A stretch of 64,000 nucleotides of DNA from Piezodorus guildinii (GCA_023052935.1 CM041292.1:172236900-172300899), one strand, 5' to 3'; counted from the first letter of the stretch, positions 23,703 to 35,789 are shown. Notes: generated by a model not told the origin, from the sequence alone. A program made the numbers and translations.

Positions 23703-24785
23703 TGTGGTGTGCGCAACACACGACTTTTAATTACCTCCATTGTTAAAATTAATTTGATATACAATTAAAGATAAAAAAATGTTTAAAGAATTAATTACAT
23801 AGAGCTTCATTAGAAACATGTGGTTCATTAAATAATCTATCTATAATGTAAATATATAATATATTATATATAAAAATGAATCGCCTTTTCACTTGGTGAT
23901 CGCATCTTCGTGACCGATTTGGCTAATTCTTTTTTTGTTGAGTTTATAACAATCAGGAGAAGAATCTTATGAAAGAAACAAATAGAAAAGTTACTTCGGT
24001 ATATAGGTTTTTATCTTTTAAAATTTTTTAAGATATCTCTTTATCTACATATATAAATATGAATCCCCTTTTTCCTTGGTCATTAAATCACATGTGAACG
24101 GTTTGACTGATTTTGTTATAATTTAGTTATGATTGAGACAGGACATCGTCTGTCGGGTTAACTAGTGTATTATATTATTATCTACAACAATAAGTTAGTT
24201 TTGCCCGTTTTTTATTACTCTACATAATAACAACTTTGTGAATAAGATAATGTATTTTCTTAAATATTTAGCCTTCAAACGGTATATTATTATGTTAAAA
24301 AAAAAAAAACAACTCTAGAAAATTATTTTTGGTCTTTTCTCCTTTAGTTGGTTATCAAATTCTTTCAAAAAGAATATTTAGCCGCCTTTTATCAATGCTG
24401 ACATACATGGTTAATTTTTTCGAATATACAAAGTTAAAGGAACGTTAGAGGAAGAAAATTTAAATATTTCAATCAGAATGAAACCTACATGATTGTAAAG
24501 CTCATTAAGTTATACATTCATACAGCTAGTTTTATCAAAATTGATGAGCCGTTTTCGAGAAGATAAAAAAAAGGTGCAAAATGGAAGATAAGTAGCACAT
24601 ACGGTCAGCCAATTTTTGTGAAAAAGTTGGTGTAACAGCTCGGGTGTATTTTTGTCTTATATATGAAGTTTCAGTTCCGTGCTAGACTTACCGCTAGAAC
24701 ACGCACAGACTTCGTTATTTTGACTCAGAGGACCCTAAAATGTGTATTTCCGTTGTAGGTAAGTCAACTTGAATATGTTTCATAT
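23703..24785 (+). repeat. Dispersed repeat family X, near full-length copy 1
   Basis: Runs from gtgcgcaacacacgactttt to tgtatttccgttg...ggtaag. It is collinear with 54,655-55,725 through many blocks (aaacatgtg..ttattaaataatct, caacggtatatta-like, cagaatgaaacctacat, gccgttttcgaga, acacacg/acgcacagac). No protein is encoded. Relative to copy 2 it contains an extra block at about 23,848-24,168. Confidence 0.7.
23848..24168 (+). mobile_element. Insertion within family X, Helitron/MITE-like
   Basis: About 320 bp absent from the family X copy at 54.66 kb. It has two internal direct repeats (tataaa(a/t)atgaatc(g/c)cc...), and ends gtcgggttaactagt, which resembles Helitron-type 3' ends (short hairpin then CTAG-T). 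Target context is AT dinucleotide rich. The class is tentative. Confidence 0.4.
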
Positions 24786-25261
24786 TGATTTCATTACCGC
24801 CGACGATTAATTTGATCTTTGAAATGGGACAACTAAATAAATGAGCAGGGAAATGTTTTTTTCTTTGATATTATTTAAATAAAAATGAGAAGAGCTAACC
24901 AAGGAATCGTATTCGTATACATTATACTTTTAACCAGAAGCGAATCTAGAGGCAGAGTTTAAGGAGAGGGGAGGGGTGAGGGTTTTATAGGAGGGAATGA
25001 GAAGGGGTTTAACTTCCTTAACAAATTAAGCCAAAACACGACAAATCAACTTAAAGCCTATCGATTTATTTTAACTTACTTATGAAAATATTGGTACTCA
25101 GGTTTTTTTAGCACTTTTCTCTTTCTTCTCACCAATGAACCCCGCTACCTCTTTTCATGTCCGCTACGATAAATTAAAATATACTAACGTAAATAAATTA
25201 TTAATTTCAATTATAGCTATCAAAGTAAGATTCCACTATTTTATTATTTAAATATTCATTT

Positions 25262-25508
25262 CCAGTAGGCCTTAGACCGAGCGGTGTAGTCTGCTGCTAA
25301 TCCTCGAAGAAATTTCGTATGGTAGGATCATCACTTTCTAGGTCTATTTTTGTGAGCAGCCACTAGCTGGCTGACGGGTCTTACTTGCCCGGAGAAGATT
25401 GTGAATAATCCTCGTTTAATTGGTAACTTTGGGACTGGGATTCGAACTCGCAACCTTTGGCGGAGTTTGGTAGGCTAGCATGCTACCCAAACAACCAAGG
25501 ACTCCCCT
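25262..25508 (-). mobile_element. SINE-2, minus copy
   Basis: The reverse complement carries gttgcgagttcgaatccc (box B), the gacccgtcagcc block and a degraded ggcgtagggagt-like core. No clear A tail is left. Confidence 0.75.
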
Positions 25509-25519
25509 AAAGATTCATT

Positions 25520-25695
25520 TAACATCGCCTAATGCTTGGACAGTGGCAATTGGACAATGCTACTGTGGGAGTTATAAATTTTGCCTATCCCGGTTTAATT
25601 AGGATAGGGATCTTTAATGAGTACCTGACATTGTACAGGCCCGGGACCACCTTTTCACGTCCTCTCCGATAAACAAGGATTTTTTTCTTCCTTTA
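25520..25695 (-). mobile_element. SINE-1, minus fragment
   Basis: Complement of the SINE-1 body (gggagttataaattttgcct, aggatagggatctttaa, acctgacat, ggaccaccttttcacgtcc). Diverged and truncated at the head. Confidence 0.75.
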
Positions 25696-25784
25696 AGTAA
25701 ATAATTGGATAAATACAGATAAGACGATAAATATGATTTGTAGTAAAAATGGTGATATCAAGTTGAACACATAGAACACATGAA

Positions 25785-26445
25785 ATCATGTTTGAACACA
25801 TAGAGAAATTTAAGTATTACGATTCAAGGATAACAACTAAAAACGAAATCCAGAAGGAAATAAAGTCGCATTTAAAGTCGGGAAACTATGGCTGTGTGGC
25901 TGGCGCGCTAGCCTTCCACGCCAAAGGTAGTAAGCTCGAATCTCAGTCGAAGCCGGGAGAACTTCTTCAAGCATGCACTTACATGGGAATTCACTCACAA
26001 TCTCTCTTCCCCCCTCATCCCCGGTATTTGATACCTGCCATTCAACCGGAGGCCACTCACTAAATCAGGCGTAGGGAGTTATGACCTTACTCTTTAAATT
26101 ATCATCGAGAATCGCGATGTGAAATCTACGGAAACCTTACCACGCGACACCAAAGCCAACATTATATATTATGCTATTATTTAACTGCGAAAAAACTTAG
26201 CTCTCGGTTTCTATCAAGAAACGTAAATGTACAAAACTATTATTCTTCCGACGGTTCTATGGAAGTGAAACGGGATCGCTCACTTTAAAGGATAAAACTC
26301 TTTGAGTTTTTCGAGAATTAGCTGCTGCGTACAATATTTTTTTGGGGTGCTTTTTAGACAGATGAGACATTAGAGGAATTAAGAAGGTTGCACAACGCGG
26401 AGCTTGAAACCTGTGTGTACAATTGAGATGACATCATAGCAGCGG
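25785..26445 (+). pseudogene. RTE-like LINE relic interrupted by SINE-2
   Basis: The left part reads FEHIEKFKYYDSRITTKNE then IQKEIKS, matching FKYLGSxIT...EIKxRI of RTE proteins. Coding resumes after the SINE at about 26,165 with CYYS(T)..LxFRFLSRNVKV-like words and the YGSETG region near 26,255-26,275. Several frameshifts are present. The split reading frame shows that the SINE (about 25,885-26,155) landed inside an already present LINE. Confidence 0.7.
25885..26155 (+). mobile_element. SINE-2 inserted in RTE relic
   Basis: Head with ggctggcgcgctagcc and gctcgaatctcagtc, then the ggcgtagggagttatgacc core. It lacks a clean A tail. Flanks share only ..tatg, so the target duplication has decayed. 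Confidence 0.75.
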
Positions 26446-26574
26446 TGGGAGGATTGTGTCTGATCTCGGAAGTTTGGGCTTGAACGGTGATCATTGGACG
26501 AATCTTTGTAGGTATCATTTAGTGTTATCCGATTGAACCTTCGGGTTCGGTAAGCCTATTATTATAATAGAAAA

Positions 26575-26665
26575 ATTCTGGGCCCGTCAGCCGAGCTTGA
26601 ACCCACGAATTTGGGCTAGAAGGCTCTTATGCAAACCACAACACCACAGGAGACCTCATTTAGAA
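26575..26665 (-). mobile_element. tRNA-like SINE head fragment
   Basis: The minus strand carries tctcctgtggtgttgtggtt (box A region) and gtgggttcaagctc (box B). Probably the head of a SINE related to SINE-1. Short and diverged. Confidence 0.4.
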
Positions 26666-26669
26666 CAAA

Positions 26670-27528
26670 AGAAAATAATACAAAAACAATTAAAGAGTAA
26701 CGATAAAATAAAGATAAGTAACTTTAAAATTAGTGACAACTTTTTTAATTCATTAGAATGTGGTAAAAAAAAAGTTTATAATCGTTATTGGAATGAAAAT
26801 CTTCGCTGGATAATATTTCTCAATCAACATTTTTTTCTTGACATTCTAACATGGTGGAAAATGCATCTATTCATTGTGACTCCTTAAAAAAGTGATTTAC
26901 CTGTTGTTGTTTCTTTATTATCTATCAATTAAGGTAAATTATCCAGTGATAGCACCAACTATCCTTTTTTTATATTCATGACTAATACAATTTTTATGTA
27001 TAGTGGGTAGTATTTTTTTTTTAATTTTCCTAACATCGAATTAGCACTTATAATAGACTCGGTAATCACCTTACTCAGGTGAGTTTTTATATTTTCTTGA
27101 AACATAGTCATATTATTACCTATATTTTCTTCTTCTTTTCTTTCTTTTTTTTTTTTTTTTGCTTGTTTTGTCTTTCTATTTTTTTCATTTTTGATTATTA
27201 TTGTTATTCTCGTTGTAAGTTGTGTAATTCAGTTACTGTACTTTTATTACATTTCGTTTTTGTTCATAATGTTCAAGATGTAAGGTAAATATTACGTCTC
27301 CGATACCTGTAATATGACAATTTGCCAGTTTCTCTTTTTATAAATAAGTAATTACAATCTTTAGTTTTTAGTAAATGAGCAATAAAGGGGAAAATATGGA
27401 GGATTCTCAACTCCAGAATATATAAACCTACATTTGTAAAATTACTTGAACCACAACAATACGGTATCAACTAAATGTGTTATATTTGAAGTTTATTCAA
27501 ACCATAGCTGTCTTATTTTCATAATTTT
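26670..27528. other. No gene seen
   Basis: AT-rich with T-runs near 27,150. Open frames here are low-complexity and not supported. Confidence 0.35.
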
Positions 27529-27529
27529 T

Positions 27530-28346
27530 TTTTAATCATATTTATTTATATTTACAACTGTATTAAATAAAAATACATCTAGTAAATGTGATGGTAATAT
27601 ATAAAACTGTCATGAAATACATGTAGAGACACTAACCAGTGGCAGCACTTTAAAAATATTCTAAGCTAGAAGGTTCCAGGGCCATTTCCTTTTAGGCGCC
27701 TCGGAGAATTATCCGGAATAGAAGAGGAAGAAAGGATTGAAACTAGTTGGTTAGAGTGAGAATGGAGTTTGTCATGAAAGGATTGATACCTAGTCAGGGC
27801 CAAATCAGTAACATAGGGAACATTAAGGTCTTTATGGATAAGTTTATTCGTGACAAAGTAAGGAGCGTTGAGGATTTTACGAAGGATTTTGGATTGTAAG
27901 GATTGGATGCGGGAAGAATTTGATGGTTTAGTAGAGCCCCAAAGCTCTACTCCGTAAGTCCAGATTGGTCTTATAATAATCATGTAGTTCAGAGGAAGGT
28001 TAGGCCGTTTGTCTAGTAAGTGTTGAAGTATAGCCTAAAGCGGCGAGCAGTTTCTTGTCGTTTTAGTCGTGTATGTAGATTCCAAGTTAGGCGTTTGTCA
28101 AGAAGTCCTCGGTATCAGATCTGTTCAACAGGAACTAGTCGAGTGTTATTAAAGGATACTGTAGGGCAGGAAATCAAAGGTTTACGGCGAAGAGTAAAAG
28201 TTATTTGATGGGATTTGTTGGAATTTATTTTTATTCTCAAGTTCTGACACCATACTTCTAGGTCTTTGATGTGGGCTTGCAGGGTATGTAAGGCAACAAA
28301 TGGATCTTTATGAACTGATAACACGCAGGTGTCATCAGCATAGGAT
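27530..28346 (-). pseudogene. Jockey-like LINE, 5'-truncated just at YADD
   Basis: Minus-strand copy that starts with SYADDTCVLSVHKDP at about 28,345, so truncation fell just upstream of the catalytic Asp pair. It continues with WCQNLRIKINSNKSHQITFT, a frameshifted LDKRLTW region at 28,080-28,110, then a shared YGVELWGSTKPSNSSRIQSL segment, ILRKILNAPYFVTNKLIH and RRLKGNGPG (usual RRLKRRWPRD). The 3' UTR ends at an A-rich tail near 27,530. Confidence 0.85.
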
Positions 28347-28369
28347 TTTCATAATTAAATACCAAATCG

Positions 28370-29455
28370 TCAACAACTTACGCAGTGTCTCCAGGTACTT
28401 TGAAGTTATATCAATCATTTTATTTTAATTAGGTTATTTTGAAAATTGAAAAAATCAGTAATTTTTTATAGTTGTATAGGCCCAGGAAACGTTTGTAGGT
28501 TTGTAGTTAAAAAATTCTAATAATAACAAGAGGAGAAATATTTCGTTAAGCCAGAATTAGAACCAGGCATGTTGCGAAAATGTAAGCGAAGTTCCTTTTC
28601 AAAAATAGCTCTTATGATACCAAATTCCTCATTTTGCTTATATCATTTTGATATAAGGAGAAAGTTGACTATTCGGCCATGACTGTGAAAAATCAGATCA
28701 CACCCACGCTTCCCATAATAAAAAGAAATATTATCAGTGATATTAAATATTTACTCGGATCACTCAACTTTATAACTCACTACTTTATTTATTAACTCAA
28801 AATGAATTTTAAAAGTTTTGATTAAAATGTAAATAAAAAACAATTTCACCAAGTTTCAATGGAAACATTAATTTTAGATCGTATAACATAACAATAGAAA
28901 GTATTATCTAAAACCAATCTCTTAAGTTTATGCGGTTTTCGTTGCACTCTTATTTCCTTCGAAGACTTATTTCAGTTAGATAGTTTTCGTATAGTCAAAA
29001 AGTTTTTTAAACGTCTATATTACAATCCTTGTTTACAAAAAAATAAATAAATCCTGGAAATTTTCTTCTATAGTTGACAAAAAAATTGGTTTCATATTTT
29101 GTATTTTATATTTTTACATAGACAATAACAGAAGGTTAATTATTGCAAATAAAAAAAAATTAAAGTTACTTTAAAAGTAGAAAATTCGACTATTCGCTAC
29201 ACTTTTCATGAAAGACTATTTTTATAAGAATAAACCTACATGATATCAAACCCAATTCAAATATACATTGATATCACGAGCTCAATTAAAATTTGTTGAT
29301 GAGTCTTTAAGAAAATGGTAAAATCTAGCGTTTTTAAGCAAAACTTACCACTTGCCTAAACACTGTTTCGGGAGACCTTGGTTCTTTGTATATTTCTGTT
29401 GAAAACTTCGATTCGAAAATTTCCCCAATTGCAATACACCGCATTACTGTCTATT
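28370..29455 (+). repeat. Diverged family X-like region
   Basis: Scattered family X words in the right order: aaatattt..aacctacatgat, gatgagtctttaagaaaatgg, cttcgattcgaaaatttcccc and gcaatacaccg. Much more decayed than the 23.7 and 54.7 kb copies. Confidence 0.4.
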
Positions 29456-29476
29456 GATTTATAAGTAAATAAAATT

Positions 29477-29705
29477 TCACCTGTGGTGTAGTGGCTAACA
29501 TAATAGCCTTCTATATCCAACTCGCGAGTTCCAACCCGACATATGTTTTAAGGTAGTGGAAAATCCTTTGCTATGCCCTCTCTTTTAAAGGGATAAATTT
29601 AGAAACCTGGATAGCCAACATTTTGGATATCGGAAAGGAAACATTTAGCACTTTCATAGCAACACCGTCAGATTAGCCACAGTAGGATGAAGTGAGTATA
29701 AGAAA
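29477..29705 (+). mobile_element. SINE-1, old diverged copy
   Basis: Head cacctgtggtgtagtggctaa and box B region cgagttccaacccg, then the degraded body to gtcagattagccacagtagg. Confidence 0.65.
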
Positions 29706-29774
29706 ATATTTTATTTACAATCAATTGTTTTGGCTATTTGCAATAAGCATTCCGAATCAATCGTTAATTCATTG

Positions 29775-30050
29775 TTATGATGTTTCTCAAGACCACCGCC
29801 ACAAAATTCGTCGGGGTGGGTTGTACGGATTGGTGAATTTAAGTGTTTAGGCCGATGGGTTCATATTGAAAGTAAGTCTGTCGTAAAAATGTTTATAATA
29901 TTCTGTGGTAGTGTCCGAAACTGTGAGTAAGTCTATGTACTTGTAAAGTAGTTCGTTTGTCACATGAAATGGTGTATTCACAATTTTTCGTAATATTTTG
30001 GATTGGAATGACTGTATTCATAGGATGTTGGAGGTTTTGTTTTAATAAAT
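29775..30050 (-). pseudogene. Jockey-like LINE C-terminal relic
   Basis: The minus strand reads IQSFQSKILRKIVNTPFHVT, NELLYKYIDL, YYKHFYDRLTF and NPPRRILWRWS, the C-terminal layout shared with the 10.5 and 27.7 kb copies but from a more diverged subfamily. Confidence 0.75.
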
Positions 30051-30051
30051 A

Positions 30052-30612
30052 ATAGAAAGTTGATTATTATGTAGATTGGTAATTGAGAAGCTAAGTTTAC
30101 TATTATACCATATTATTCACAATTTCCATTATTATTATCCTTCATTAAATATGTTTTTATTTACATATGAACCCAAAACTAATTTATGCCTAGCAAGGGT
30201 TGATTAGTAGTAGATAAGAGTTTGTTTGTTTTTATTTTGTTTCAAATAAACCATTTATCTCTCTGAAGTGTGATTTAATTTATTTATAACCGCAATGCAA
30301 CAAAATTAGATAATAATTATGAGAACCGAGGCATAATAGATAGATTATGTAAACTGCAAGGCCTTGGCCTATTTAAGCATGCCGGGGAGCGACTGGCTGT
30401 CTTCAGTCCCCTGATGGGAAAATAGTTGACATAGCCTTCAGCGATGGTGCTAGCCTAGCTAAATGGGGTTCATGTTTCTTCCGTCTTTAAACCATTAGGC
30501 TATTCTAGTTTTCACGTAGGAAAAAAAATAATAAGCTGTAGATATATTCATGCATGAGACAGACATATTTCTTTTTAAAGAGTTAAGTCATAGCATAATA
30601 TAGAATTCTAGT
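30052..30612. other. No gene seen
   Basis: AT-rich; no repeat assignment made. Confidence 0.35.
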
Positions 30613-31068
30613 TGGGATCACCTGTAGCATAGTGGCTAGCATAACAGCCTTCTATGCCAATTGGGTTCAAACTCTCAGTGGCTCTGGGATTTTTCAATGG
30701 GATTAAAAAATCTATCTTCGGAGGTGACGTAAAAAGGTGGTCCCAAGTCTGCGCGATGTCAGGTACTCGTTAAAGATTCCAATCCTAATTAAACCTGAAA
30801 AGGGGATCACTTGTAGCTGGGTGGCTAGCGTAACAGCCTCCCATGCTAAAGGTCACGGGTTCAAACCCGCAGGTGGTCCTACGATTTTTTAATGGGAGTA
30901 AAAAATCCTTAGTTACGCCGTCCTTCGGAGGGGACGTTAAAAGGTGGTCCCGAGCCTGTGCGATGTCAGGTACTCGTTAAAGATCCCTATCCTAATAAAA
31001 CCTGGATAGGCAAAATTTAGGACTCCCACTGTAGCATCGTCCGATTAGCCATAGTAGCATAAAGTGAC

Positions 31069-31126
<58 letters not shown>

Positions 31127-31205
31127 AAAGGCAAAATTTAGGACTCCCACTGTAGCATCGTCGAATTAGCCACAGTAGCATAAAGTTACGCTAAATAAAT
31201 AAACA
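30613..31205 (+). mobile_element. SINE-1 host copy split by a younger SINE-1
   Basis: The older copy runs 30,613-30,803 and resumes at 31,119-31,205. Its two halves join at aaacctgaaaagg, which is duplicated around the inserted copy. Confidence 0.88.
30804..31118 (+). mobile_element. Young full-length SINE-1 with long pure A tail
   Basis: The best copy of the family. It has a tRNA-like head with tagctgggtggctagcg (box A) and gggttcaaaccc (box B, 30,858-30,869), then the body with cttagttacgccgtccttcg, ggtggtcccgag and agcatcgtccgattagcc. It ends in about 47 uninterrupted As. Perfect 13 bp duplications aaacctgaaaagg flank it (30,791-30,803; 31,119-31,131). The pure tail and exact duplication indicate recent insertion. 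Confidence 0.93.
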
Positions 31206-31443
31206 AATACTACAGGACCCTCTCCCCTGCTTCTCATGGGTGTTATTTGAATGTGTTGTCATTTAATTTTAACAAAACTTTGGTTTGACCTGCTCAGAGT
31301 TTATTGCTTTTGGGTTAGAAGTTCATCTTGAAAAAAAAGGGCACATAGCAAGAAAAATGTGCTTATTTTATAACGTCTATTCATTATTACATTTAATCAT
31401 CGGCAGGAAGGAGAAACATAAATCAAAATCAGTTCAGTCTACT

Positions 31444-33159
31444 TGTTTGTTATTTTAAAGTTAAGCATAGATTATAGAAAATTAAATTTTCCCATCTGAA
31501 GAAAACTTAATTGCAATGTATGTTTGCAAAAACTATTGAAATAACAAAGGTTCCTATCCTATTCGGTATATGATCATTTTAAACTTTAAATGAAATATTG
31601 AAAATACATACAATATATGAAATTACAGCTTTTGGATTTATAACAATTTTCCATTTATTTTAGCAACTTACGATTAAAGATTGGTTAATTTTTACTTTTG
31701 AAAATTTTGCTTACTGAATAAAATAATATAACTTGTACAATACTGAACGACGGTGGCATCATTGAGCTATCATCACCTCCCTCTTTAGCAATAATATATG
31801 TTAAAACGTTTATGGGCTTAACTAGTACGAAGTTCAGTAGTAAGTAGTCATTTTATTGCTTGTTAAATTATTTGTTTGTTATTTTAAAGTTAAGCATAGA
31901 TTATAGAAAATTAAATTTTCCCATCTGAAGAAAACTTAATTGCAATGTATGTTTGCAAAAACTATTGAAATAACAAAGGTTCCTATCCTATTCGGTATAT
32001 GATCATTTTAAACTTTAAATGAAATATTGAAAATACATACAATATATGAAATTACAGCTTTTGGATTTATAACAATTTTCCATTTATTTTAGCAACTTAC
32101 GATTAAAGATTGGTTAATTTTTACTTTTGAAAATTTTGCTTACTGAATAAAATAATATAACTTGTACAATACTGAACGACGGTGGCATCATTGAGCTATC
32201 ATCACCTCCCTCTTTAGCAATAATATATGTTAAAACGTTTATGGGCTTAACTAGTACGAAGTTCAGTAGTAAGTAGTCATTTTATTGCTTGTTAAATTAT
32301 TTGTTTGTTATTTTAAAGTTAAGCATAGATTATAGAAAATTAAATTTTCCCATCTGAAGAAAACTTGATTGCAATGTATGTTTTCAAAAACCTTTGAAAT
32401 AACAAAGGTTTCTATCCTATTGGGTTTATAATCATTTTATACTTTAAATGAAATATTGAAAATACATACAATATATGAAATTACAGCTTTTGGATTTATA
32501 ACAATTTTCCATTTATTTTAGCAACTTACGATTAAAGATTGGTTAATTTTTTCTTTTGAAAATTTTGCTTACTGAATAAAATAATATAACTTGTACAATA
32601 CTGAACGACGGTGGCATCATTGAGCTATCATCACCTCCCTCTTTAGCAATAATATATGTTAAAACGTTTATGGGCTTAACTAGTACGAAGTTCAGTAGTA
32701 AGTAGTCATTTTATTGCTTGTTAAATTATTTGTTTGTTATTTTAAAGTTAAGCATAGATTATAGAAAATTAAATTTTCCCATCTGAAGAAAACTTGATTG
32801 CAATGTATGTTTTCAAAAACTATTGAAATAACAAAGGTTTCTATCCTATTCGGTTTATGATCACTTTATACTTTAAATGAAATATTAAAAATACATACAA
32901 TATATGAAATTACAGCTTTTGGATTTATAACAATTTTCCATTTATTTTAGCAACTTACGATTAAAGATTGGTTAATTTTTTCTTTTGAAAATTTTGTTTA
33001 CTGAATAAAATAATATAGAACTTGTACAATACTGAACGACGGTGGCATCATTGAGCTATCATCACCTCCCTCTTTAGCAATAATATATGTTAAAACGTTT
33101 ATGCGCTTAACTAGTACGAAGTTTAGTAGTTAGTAGTTATTTTATTGCTTATTAAAGTT
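31444..33159 (+). repeat. Tandem array, 429 bp unit x4
   Basis: Units begin at 31,444, 31,873, 32,302 and 32,731 (tgtttgttattttaaagtta), spaced exactly 429 bp. Units 1 and 2 look identical. Units 3 and 4 share variants (ttgattgcaatg, gttttcaaaa, ttttcttttg), so the array grew by stepwise duplication. No coding capacity. The unit includes a module (acttgtacaatactgaacga ... cggtggcatcattgagc) that recurs in diverged form at 38,745-38,790. Confidence 0.92.
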
Positions 33160-33848
33160 TCTAAAATCTTGCGCTTTCCAACGGTATAATATACGTCTAT
33201 ATTTCTAATCATATTTAAGGAATGATTTGTTTACGACTTGGCTACAGAAAATTTATTTTTCCCTCAAAAAAATAAAAAAAAAGAAGCTGAATTGCAATGT
33301 ATTGTACTTATAAACCTTCAGAAAAGAATGCCCTTAATGACGGCGAAAACCGTATCGAAATCTAATTATATCTCAAGTGAGTTTTGTTAGGAGATGTATA
33401 GTTTTGAATTATCCGAAAATCTGTTTTCAAAAAAGTTTTAAAAATAATTTATATTTTAACCACTTAGAGATTATATGCGCTTAACTAGTACGAAGTTTAG
33501 TAGTTAGTAGTTATTTTATTGCTTATTAAAGTTTCTAAAATCTTGCGCTTTCCAACGGTATAATATACGTCTATATTTCTAATCATATTTAAGGAATGAT
33601 TTGTTTACGACTTGGCTACAGAAAATTTATTTTTCCCTCAAAAAAATAAAAAAAAAGAAGCTGAATTGCAATGTATTGTACTTATAAACCTTCAGAAAAG
33701 AATGCCCTTAATGAAGGCGAAAACCGTATCGAAATCTAATTATATCTCAAGTGAGTTTTGTTAGGAGATGTATAGTTTTGAATTATCCGAAAATCTGTTT
33801 TCAAAAAAGTTTTAAAAATAATTTATATTTTAACCACTTAGAGACGGA
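33101..33848 (+). repeat. Tandem duplication, 374 bp unit x2
   Basis: Two units start at 33,101 and 33,475 with atgcgcttaactagtacgaa. The only difference I noted is gacggcg versus gaaggcg (near 33,340 and 33,714). The first unit overlaps the tail of the 429 bp array. The word ctttccaacggtataatata links it to family X. Confidence 0.9.
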
Positions 33849-34009
33849 ATTTTTCCAAACTAAACCTCATTACACATCTAGAACAGTAAGGGAATTGACT
33901 TCAGTACCAATTTCAACTTCCCGTGCATTCTTATTTTTTGGAATACTGTGAGTGAATGAATGACCACAGTGACCACAAGTGAGTGAATTATAACTTATTT
34001 TTATAGATG

Positions 34010-34735
34010 TAGAATAGAATAGAATAGAAAAAAAAAATTGTTCTGAGACTGGGTCCCATAAGAATAACAAATTATACATTGAAATATGAAATATTATAAT
34101 AAGCCTAGTCAACAGACAAAATTAACATAGTTATTATTTAAAATAAGAAATATTATGCAACAAATATAAATAAAAAATGAAATCTTCCGAAAACGATGGT
34201 GTTGAACAGAATGAAAAATAAATGAGTTGACAAACAATGTATACATTTAAACAGTAGGCTTTTTACTTAATTTCTTCATTCAAAATTCAATACTTAGAAT
34301 TGCAATATCATAATTATTAAGCGTCTGTTTGGGATGATAGGAGGTACAGAAAAGGTTGGGATTTGAATGAGGATAGAGAAGCAGCATGGCGCATATGGGT
34401 AGGTAGTGAATTCCAGAGGGTAGTAGAGCGGATAATAAAGGAACGGTGAAACTTAAGTTTTGTGGGTAGGAACGTAAAGGTCAGAATGGCGCGATCTTGT
34501 TTCAAGAGAGTGGACTGAGGATTTAAATTGAAGGAGACTATGGATATAGGATGGGTGAAATCGGAGTTAATGGTTTGGTAAAGGTATGATCCTAGGAAAT
34601 ATTTTCTGCGGGTGGAGGGAAGGAGCCAATTAAACTCGCTGTATAAGTGGGTAACATGTGACCTTCTAGATGCACTGAAGACAAATCTTATAAAGGTGCT
34701 CATGATTCGCTTGAGGATGAGATTATGAAGAAATA
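34010..34735 (-). pseudogene. CR1/L2-like LINE, 5'-truncated, pentanucleotide tail
   Basis: Minus-strand reading frame ends at 34,317 with FHRSFIIRSTTLWNSLPTHM then SLSSFKSQPFLYLL. This follows the RSFxxRxxxxWNSLPxxIRxxxSLxxFKxxL terminal pattern of CR1/L2-type RT proteins. The 3' UTR ends near 34,010 in repeated ttcta units (seen on plus as agaatagaatagaata), the short tandem tail usual for this clade instead of a plain poly-A. Closest relative in the window: 52,915-53,915. Confidence 0.75.
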
Positions 34736-34739
<4 letters not shown>

Positions 34740-34769
<30 letters not shown>

Positions 34770-35785
34770 TTTTTTAGAGAAATCCAATTTACAAAAAATT
34801 ACTCAGTGCATTATGCATATATCAACCTTATTTATGTATGAGCAACATTAAAATTTTTACTTCAGAGCGATTTGTAAAGGAATGGATATCTCTTCATTTG
34901 CTTTTGTGGTATAAAAACCAGTTCAATAATTGATCGCATAGACGTACCACCTTTTAAAATACATATTGAGAAGGAATCATATTTCTATGCAAAACAACCA
35001 GAACCTTTGATACCGGATATCTTTGAGATTATCTCAAACAGCTCAGATTTCTTTCGAGAAAATTGATTAAGGAAATGTGCTTCTACTAGAACTGTTATGA
35101 ATATTAGTTATTTACATAATGTAATTTAGTTTCCTAAAAAAACAGGAATCATAATAACTTTCAGAACCGTAACCAATCATTAACGAATCAACTCTACGTG
35201 TTTATCAATAAAATATTGGACGCCGTTAATCAAATGAATTTACATACATGAATTTATTTTATCTAGGCTCAACTCTCTGATAACCAGACTTTAAAATTCA
35301 GTATTTGGATTTCTATAAAAGGGTTTGACTTGAGTTTGATTTTCATTTATAAGTAAGAATTAATATTAATTGGATCCATAAGACGATAAACAATAAGATA
35401 TGTCTGGAATATAGTCACAAGACGGTATAACTCATAAGAAATGTTTAACTATTGATGGAGGGGAATGTCGTCCTTTATAGTACATGAAGTATAAATTTGA
35501 GATTTTAGCTGTTTATGAAAACTATGGATAATAGCAAAATCTATGTACTAGTAAATTTTAATTTTCTGCAAGAATTTGAGCTATACTTACGCTCTTCTTT
35601 TTTTATTTTTTACTGTTATACTCAATGGATAGCAGCAAAAATCGTATTTCTTAAAGGATTCGATTAAATAAAAAATTGCTTAAATCTTATCAGAATTTAT
35701 TGTTAATCACTTAATTAATCAAATATATAAAAAAAAAAACTTTTATCTAAAATGTATTAATTAATTTATTTCGGTTTAGTATTTT
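34740..35785. other. Non-coding; T-run at 34,751-34,776
   Basis: A long T-run after a TA run could be the A tail of a minus-strand retroposon whose body lies to the right, but no family was recognised. Confidence 0.35.
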
Positions 35786-35789
35786 CAAT

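Noticed and set aside
30840..30880. Functional tRNA genes at SINE heads
   Set aside because: Box A and box B are present, but no cloverleaf closes. Each lies at the head of a repeated 250-300 bp SINE with a tail.
31444..33848. CRISPR array
   Set aside because: Units are 429 and 374 bp, contiguous, with no short repeat/spacer structure, in a eukaryotic setting.
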